Assembly: GCA_022360595.1 (NCBI GenBank)
Contig: JAKSCN010000360.1
Location: 1 to 10,468, forward strand
DNA length: 10,468 nucleotides
Direction of reading: 5' to 3'
Source: Chromatiales bacterium
Lineage (GTDB): Bacteria; Pseudomonadota; Gammaproteobacteria; Chromatiales; Chromatiaceae
Below the pieces are notes generated by a model that saw only the letters and a list, made by a program, of their open reading frames with translations, was not told the DNA's origin and did not search any database. This document shows positions 6,973-10,468 of the stretch, one piece after another (the stretch's first letter is position 1; each line of letters begins with the position of its first letter). Position numbers and translations under genes: made by a program.

Positions 6973-8552
6973 AGCTCTGTGTCCGGAATAGAAGAGGTGG
7001 AGTTGGGTATAACAGTCCAGTTAGTGACCAGATTCTGCAGCACCGATGCAATCTCTATTGCAATATGCTCGGCCGTATCCTGCAGAGGCGCTGGATCCTG
7101 TCTGTTTTCAATCGCGACCATTAGCTGGTCGAGCCAATTTGCGGCTGCTTGGTTGAGGCGTTTTGAGATACTGACCATGGCGCGACTGAGATCGTTGTCT
7201 TCACCAATAGACCAACGAACAGCATCCATATGCCGTAAAATGGCGTAAAACCCGTTCAAGCCATTTGTTGCATGCCGCTCAAACACTCCAACACGTGGGT
7301 CTGAGAATAGGTATTTATAGGAGAGAAAGTCCCCTGTCAGGCGGCCATCTTCAAACATTTGCTGATGCATCGGCGTACCGTGATAAATTCGTAATGCATC
7401 AAGCAGATTGACATTCAATCTATCTACCAATTTTAAAATTCGAAGGTTAGCCTTCACATCATCAAGTGTGCTGTCAGGCTCGTACATAATGAACAGGATT
7501 TCGTGATCAATATCCAGTTCACGCAAGGTTCTTATCGCCTGATCGTTTTGCGCCACGCTCGTATGTTTACCAAATCGATCCAGTGAATTCTGGGACTCCG
7601 TCTCCACCCCTAGAAAAATAAACCGTAATCCTGCCTGTTTGAGCAGCATTAATAACTCACGATCGATATTGTCCACACGGGTCAGAAATGAAAATTCGAT
7701 ATCAAGCTTTCGACTCAGAATACCGTGGGCAATATCCCGTGCCCGATCGAAGCCAGCCTTGTTACCCCAGCCTAGAAAATCTTCATCCTCAAATGAAACC
7801 CGTTCGACACCATAAGTACGGGCCAGATTATCCAGCTCATCCAGCACATGTTCGGCTGAGCGCGCCCTCCAACCCGAACCTGGAGCACCATACGCAAGCC
7901 GGGCGGCACAAAAGGTACACCCACCTTTACAACCACGGCTGGTTTCAATGGAGACCACAAACCCCTGTTCCTGGCAAAGATCGATATGATCCCTCACAGG
8001 AAACGGTAAAGCGTTTGGATCAAGACGCATGCTCTGATTGACCCGATACACCTCCCGACCAAGCCCCGAGTCTGTTGATAGGTAGGCTAATCCACCGACA
8101 GCGGTCCAATCCCTGCTTTGATCAAGGTAATCACACAATGCATTAAGAGGGGCTTCACCTTCACCGCATACAACAGAGTCCAGACGAGGAAAACGTCGTA
8201 AAAACTCTTCAGCAGATAAAGTCGCCGTAGGTCCGCCAATGGTCAGGTGAATATGGGAAGGTAACTTATCCAGCAGTTCCAGGCAGTCAGCAGCACCAAA
8301 CTGTTTTCCATCAGCGATGGAAATACCTACCAAGTCCAGTGCCTCACCTCGAGAGAGTATGGTTTCCACCACCTCCTCTGCAGTCAGCCCCAACATACAG
8401 GCTTCGAAGATTTCAACTGCATGGTTATTACTGCGAAGAACTGCAGCAAGGTAGGCCAAACCAAGCTGTTCACCCGGAATCCAGCGACCAAGTTTGGAAG
8501 GCATTTTGCCTGTCTCATTTCCCGGCGCATTAACCAACAAAACTCTTGCCAA
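6963..8552 (-). CDS. B12-binding-type radical SAM enzyme (529 aa), first gene of the tight operon
   Basis: The first ~150 residues form a cobalamin-binding module: MARVLLVNAPG, then LGLAYLAAVLRSNNHAVEIF, LVGISIADGKQF, LTIGGPTAT at 103-111 and VVCGEGEAP at 127-135. The radical SAM domain starts with ETSRGCKGGCTFCA, placing Cys208, Cys212 and Cys215 in CX3CX2C spacing. EDEDFLG near 255 and FIFLGVETESQNSLDRFGK near 325 are typical of the B12-type barrel. Members of this superfamily make methyl transfers or ring rearrangements on unactivated carbon; the substrate here is unknown. About 120 residues after the barrel are mostly helical and unrecognised. The start is TTG at 8552, chosen because AGGAGG lies four bases upstream and the sequence from there fits the family's usual N-terminus. 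It follows a 147-base gap after the 94-residue gene, and its stop overlaps the SPASM gene start. Confidence 0.92.
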   Translation of the reverse strand: MARVLLVNAPGNETGKMPSKLGRWIPGEQLGLAYLAAVLRSNNHAVEIFEACMLGLTAEEVVETILSRGEALDLVGISIADGKQFGAADCLELLDKLPSHIHLTIGGPTATLSAEEFLRRFPRLDSVVCGEGEAPLNALCDYLDQSRDWTAVGGLAYLSTDSGLGREVYRVNQSMRLDPNALPFPVRDHIDLCQEQGFVVSIETSRGCKGGCTFCAARLAYGAPGSGWRARSAEHVLDELDNLARTYGVERVSFEDEDFLGWGNKAGFDRARDIAHGILSRKLDIEFSFLTRVDNIDRELLMLLKQAGLRFIFLGVETESQNSLDRFGKHTSVAQNDQAIRTLRELDIDHEILFIMYEPDSTLDDVKANLRILKLVDRLNVNLLDALRIYHGTPMHQQMFEDGRLTGDFLSYKYLFSDPRVGVFERHATNGLNGFYAILRHMDAVRWSIGEDNDLSRAMVSISKRLNQAAANWLDQLMVAIENRQDPAPLQDTAEHIAIEIASVLQNLVTNWTVIPNSTSSIPDTELCR

Positions 8553-8556
8553 CGTG

Positions 8557-8562
8557 CCTCCT
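8557..8562 (-). promoter_or_regulatory. Ribosome binding site AGGAGG deciding a TTG start
   Basis: AGGAGG followed by CACG and then TTG at 8552. The spacing is a little short but the match is perfect, and no ATG or GTG in frame lies near. The next in-frame ATG would remove 16 residues, including the conserved N-terminal strand. Confidence 0.7.
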
Positions 8563-8634
8563 AATAATCTACACGCAAACAGTTAGGCAAAAACAACCAG
8601 AGCCCTTTTAGACATACCGCAAAGGCTATCTGTA

Positions 8635-8653
8635 GCCACATGCTCTATGTGGC
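8635..8653 (-). repeat. Perfect 7-bp hairpin between the 94-aa gene and the radical SAM operon
   Basis: GCCACAT and ATGTGGC are exact inverted copies around a five-base loop. The hairpin starts 47 bases after the stop of the 94-residue gene and ends about 80 bases before the TTG start of the operon. No run of T follows directly, so it is not a standard intrinsic terminator. It could be an RNA-processing site, an attenuator or a protein-binding dyad. Confidence 0.45.
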
Positions 8654-8699
8654 CTAACCTGGGTGTTACGCCACGAGAGTGAAAACTACAATTAGGAGA

Positions 8700-8984
8700 T
8701 TACTTATCGAGTTTCGAAAGAATCAGATCAAGGCGCGCATCAAGCTTTTCCATTCTGTCATTTAGCTGTTCTGTTGCGGCATTGGTGATATCAAACACTC
8801 TGACATCACCCTTCAACTGAGTTGTGTCAATAGCATTTATCATGTCAAGCTGATTGCGCGGATTTGTATGAATATCTTCGATACTATCTGGAAGGTCGAG
8901 AGGTTTTCCGTTCACATGTACGGAGCGGAGGAAATTTGCGATTGCTAATGCAACGGTTGCTGATTCGGGATTACATTTGCTCAT
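8700..8984 (-). CDS. Small protein of unknown function with coiled-coil tail (94 aa)
   Basis: I do not recognise this family. The ATG at 8984 has a strong AAGGAG site eight bases upstream, which supports real translation. Residues ~8-22 (ATVALAIANFLRSVH) look like a short amphipathic helix. The middle is polar, with one Pro-rich turn (KPLDLPDS). Residues ~70-94 (EQLNDRMEKLDARLDLILSK) have Leu/Met at heptad spacing, a likely coiled coil for self-association or partner binding. There is a single Cys (Cys4), no membrane segment, no Gly-Gly or similar leader-cleavage motif, and no Cys-, Gly- or aromatic-rich core. It is the only small gene in front of the radical SAM operon, on the same strand but 147 bases away. 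It might be an accessory or regulatory subunit, or an unusual precursor or carrier peptide, but nothing in the sequence decides this. Confidence 0.75.
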   Translation of the reverse strand: MSKCNPESATVALAIANFLRSVHVNGKPLDLPDSIEDIHTNPRNQLDMINAIDTTQLKGDVRVFDITNAATEQLNDRMEKLDARLDLILSKLDK

Positions 8985-9088
8985 TTTTATCTCTCCTTGA
9001 ATTCCCTAATAAAGCTGCATCCAAATACATCCTGTATGCAATTACGGTTTTTAGACTATCTTAAAGACCACCCTCCGTCAACAGACAT

Positions 9089-9117
9089 GATATAAACACT
9101 TGACATACTTCAATCAA
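9089..9117 (-). promoter_or_regulatory. Candidate sigma-70 promoter for the 94-aa gene
   Basis: On the minus strand TTGATT (9117-9112) is separated by exactly 17 bases from TATATC (9094-9089). Each box matches the consensus in at least four of six positions. Transcription would begin near 9082, giving a leader of about 100 bases before the ATG at 8984. Read-through past the hairpin at 8635-8653 could also supply the radical SAM operon. The spacing is ideal; the boxes are only fair. Confidence 0.45.
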
Positions 9118-9374
9118 GAGCTTTTTTAAAATATATAAAAGGCCTATACACCTAGCTTAACGTCTATTCACATTTCCCTTCTGGACTGGGAGTAATGCTA
9201 ACCGAAAAAACTATTCTTACAATTTTTTTACATCTCTTTCGTCTGCTGTATATAGAAGTAAAACACCAGAATTACAGGAACCAATGAAGCACAGATACAG
9301 ATAGTTCAGAAAGTAGTGGATACAGCGCAAGGATACTATTTTCATTCAATTATCTAGGGCCTGAATTTATAGCC

Positions 9375-9413
9375 ATTATACTGTTTCAATATTCCCGTCA
9401 CGTGAATGGGGAA
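9375..9413 (-). promoter_or_regulatory. TATAAT box with an upstream dyad (possible regulated promoter)
   Basis: A perfect minus-strand TATAAT lies at 9380-9375. Upstream, at 9413-9392, is an imperfect inverted repeat, TTCCC and GGGAA arms around a CACGTG core. At 17-base spacing the -35 position (9403-9398) holds no good TTGACA and falls inside the dyad. This would fit an activator-dependent promoter, but the arms are short and chance is possible in such AT-rich DNA. Confidence 0.25.
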
Positions 9414-9456
9414 CGTACTGATTACTCTTCGCTATTAACCCAATTTTGTTCATGCT

Positions 9457-9879
9457 CTACCGCGAGAGGTTGACGACGATACCGTGCTGGCTCAACCAAT
9501 CCTTATCCAGTCGCCAGCTCACCCGCTTAATCTCGGGGTCCTCCAGTACCAAATCACGAGCCTTGGTCTGAACAGTTGCCAGCTTTTTCTGCGCGCGTTG
9601 AAATTCGCTAGTTTCGGGTTTACGCCCAGCCACTTCAGGAAACAGTAAACCAAGGACACGTGATACCGGCACCTCAGTTGAACGGGGCGTACTCATGATC
9701 GCCATACTGTTACGCACCTCGACAACTTTGAAACGGTAAGAGAAATTGGTAAGGGTTTCATCCTCTTTGAGAAGATCATTCAGTTCCGAGACCTTAGGAT
9801 CTTCGTAGAGAAAAACCACGGCCAGCGCCAGCACGAAAATGCCAAGTACGATACTGTAATTACGGGTGCCTCTATCCAT
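9457..9879 (-). CDS. Small single-pass membrane protein of unknown function (140 aa)
   Basis: I do not recognise this family. Residues ~8-25 (YSIVLGIFVLALAVVFLY) form one membrane segment after a short positively charged N-terminus (MDRGTRN), so the bulk should lie outside the cytoplasm. The rest is soluble, with an acidic stretch (SELNDLLKEDETL), a basic middle, and a helix near 93-112 followed by DPEIKRVSWRLDKDWLSQHG. There is no Cys. I chose ATG 9879 because AGGA lies six bases upstream and the membrane segment then sits at the N-terminus. The frame stays open up to a TTG at 9972, which would add 31 residues without a clear site. It is separated from the radical SAM operon by 472 bases and has no evident link to it. 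Confidence 0.75.
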   Translation of the reverse strand: MDRGTRNYSIVLGIFVLALAVVFLYEDPKVSELNDLLKEDETLTNFSYRFKVVEVRNSMAIMSTPRSTEVPVSRVLGLLFPEVAGRKPETSEFQRAQKKLATVQTKARDLVLEDPEIKRVSWRLDKDWLSQHGIVVNLSR

Positions 9880-10013
9880 GTTGAATCCTGCTGTTATGGA
9901 GTAGCCAGACTTTAGCAGGATCGCTGTGTCACGTCGTTGCGAATACGCAAGGGTAGAGCCATCATATGGCAAACCTTCAGATTGTTGGGTGATTGTAAAA
10001 TTATGCTACACCC

Positions 10014-10028
10014 CAGTTCATTGAACTG
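10014..10028. repeat. Short perfect inverted repeat between the two right-hand genes
   Basis: CAGTTC and GAACTG flank a three-base ATT loop, 40 bases after the stop of the lipoprotein gene and upstream of the small membrane protein gene. No T run follows on the minus strand, so it is a weak terminator candidate at best; it could equally be an operator-like dyad. Confidence 0.3.
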
Positions 10029-10067
10029 AAGATTACGAGTCGTGCGATAGAGCACTCCCGGCAAGTA

Positions 10068-10460
10068 TTAGTCGATCTTACTTAGCGCTTTTAATGAGCG
10101 ATCACCAGAAAGATACAACGTTTCACCATCCCACCCCACATAACTCTCTTCACGGCCTATATCAGTAAAGGAGGCATCGGCAGGTGACAAGGCCATCTCA
10201 CCGCTATACCACGGCTCACCATTTTCATAAAAAATAGTGCCGGTATAGATATGCTGTTCCCTATCAGCCGGTTTGGTAAGCAGTACATATACTCCCCCTT
10301 CCATGCCACCAACCCAGATGGCATTAACAGGGACAGTCACTGGTCTCTCTAGTGTAGTAGCTGGATAGTGACTATCACAGCCCACTAAAGTGAATAAAAA
10401 AACAACCACCAGTAAGCTATGGTATAGGTATCGTTCCCAGTATTGACTTATTGTGTTCAT
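10068..10460 (-). CDS. Predicted lipoprotein of unknown function (130 aa)
   Basis: The N-terminus carries a signal peptide: charged YWER, a hydrophobic stretch (SLLVVVFLFT) and the lipobox LVGC, with Cys28 as the lipidated residue. Asp29 at the +2 position favours retention in the inner membrane under the Lol rule of Gram-negative bacteria. The mature ~103 residues are rich in short beta-type stretches (IWVGGMEGGVYVLLTK, IYTGTIFYENGEPWYSGEM, GETLYLSGD) and have no further Cys. The pattern suggests a small beta-sandwich or barrel; I do not recognise the family. The ATG at 10460 lies eight bases from the window edge, so its ribosome site and promoter are only partly visible. It precedes the small membrane protein gene on the same strand with a gap of about 190 bases. 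Confidence 0.8.
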   Translation of the reverse strand: MNTISQYWERYLYHSLLVVVFLFTLVGCDSHYPATTLERPVTVPVNAIWVGGMEGGVYVLLTKPADREQHIYTGTIFYENGEPWYSGEMALSPADASFTDIGREESYVGWDGETLYLSGDRSLKALSKID

Positions 10461-10468
10461 TTTTAGAA

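Larger units (their letters stand above)
8985..9456. other. 472-base AT-rich intergenic region
   Basis: No convincing gene lies here. It holds the likely promoter of the 94-residue gene (9089-9117), that gene's leader and ribosome site (AAGGAG, 8993-8998), a small nested inverted repeat in the leader (9016-9040), an AT-rich run (9122-9140), a perfect TATAAT on the minus strand (9375-9380), and an imperfect dyad (9392-9413). Two short open frames (30 and 42 codons) lack good ribosome sites or any recognisable sequence. Confidence 0.7.

Noticed and set aside
9100..9105. Perfect plus-strand TTGACA
   Set aside because: No acceptable -10 lies 16-18 bases downstream and no plus-strand gene follows.
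9195..9287. 30-codon plus-strand open frame (MLTEKTILTIFLHLF...)
   Set aside because: The GGGAG before it is only two or three bases from the ATG, it faces against all other genes, and such frames are expected by chance here.
9217..9345. 42-codon minus-strand open frame in the AT-rich gap, considered as a precursor peptide
   Set aside because: No ribosome site precedes its ATG, and the sequence (Leu, Tyr and Cys scattered, no leader or repeated core) looks like translated non-coding AT-rich DNA.
8985..9456. Intrinsic terminator after the small membrane protein gene
   Set aside because: I found no GC-rich stem followed by a T run on the minus strand; the dyad at 9392-9413 has short arms and no T tail.
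9880..9972. TTG at 9972 as start of the small membrane protein
   Set aside because: It would place 31 unconserved-looking residues before the membrane segment and lacks a clear ribosome site; ATG 9879 has AGGA at good spacing.

Overview
The window is a leftward-transcribed (minus-strand) piece of a bacterial chromosome. The organism is probably Gram-negative. The best evidence is a lipoprotein signal with Asp at +2 after the lipobox Cys, plus purine-rich AGGAGG-type ribosome sites. A gammaproteobacterium would fit the protein style, but nothing in the sequence (no rRNA, tRNA or housekeeping marker) proves it. There are no mobile elements, CRISPR arrays or RNA genes that I can support.

Layout, in the direction of transcription (right to left). 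At 10460-10068 is a small predicted inner-membrane lipoprotein, and at 9879-9457 a small single-pass membrane protein; both are of unknown function. A 472-base AT-rich gap (9456-8985) follows, with a good promoter candidate near 9089-9117. Next is a 94-residue protein with a coiled-coil tail (8984-8700), then a 147-base gap with a perfect 7-bp hairpin. From 8552 to beyond the left edge runs a tight run of six genes, with junctions of -10, +1, +16, -10 and -1 bases. In order they are: a B12-binding radical SAM enzyme, a SPASM-type radical SAM enzyme with a possible PqqD-like tail, a large B12-type radical SAM enzyme, a short radical SAM enzyme whose SPASM-like region has lost its cysteines, an arginase-fold protein fused to a WD40 propeller, and a third B12-binding radical SAM enzyme cut by the window edge.

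Five radical SAM enzymes and one ureohydrolase in one operon look like a dedicated modification pathway. The most attractive reading is a ribosomal-peptide (RiPP) type pathway. SPASM radical SAM enzymes and B12-dependent radical SAM enzymes are common RiPP tailoring enzymes, arginase-fold enzymes that turn peptide arginine into ornithine are known, and two proteins here carry segments resembling the PqqD/RRE peptide-binding fold. The weak point is that no convincing precursor peptide is visible. The 94-residue protein is the only candidate and does not look typical. A small-molecule or lipid pathway, or a precursor lying outside the window, remains possible. The arginase-WD40 fusion with an altered metal-ligand motif is the most unusual single gene.
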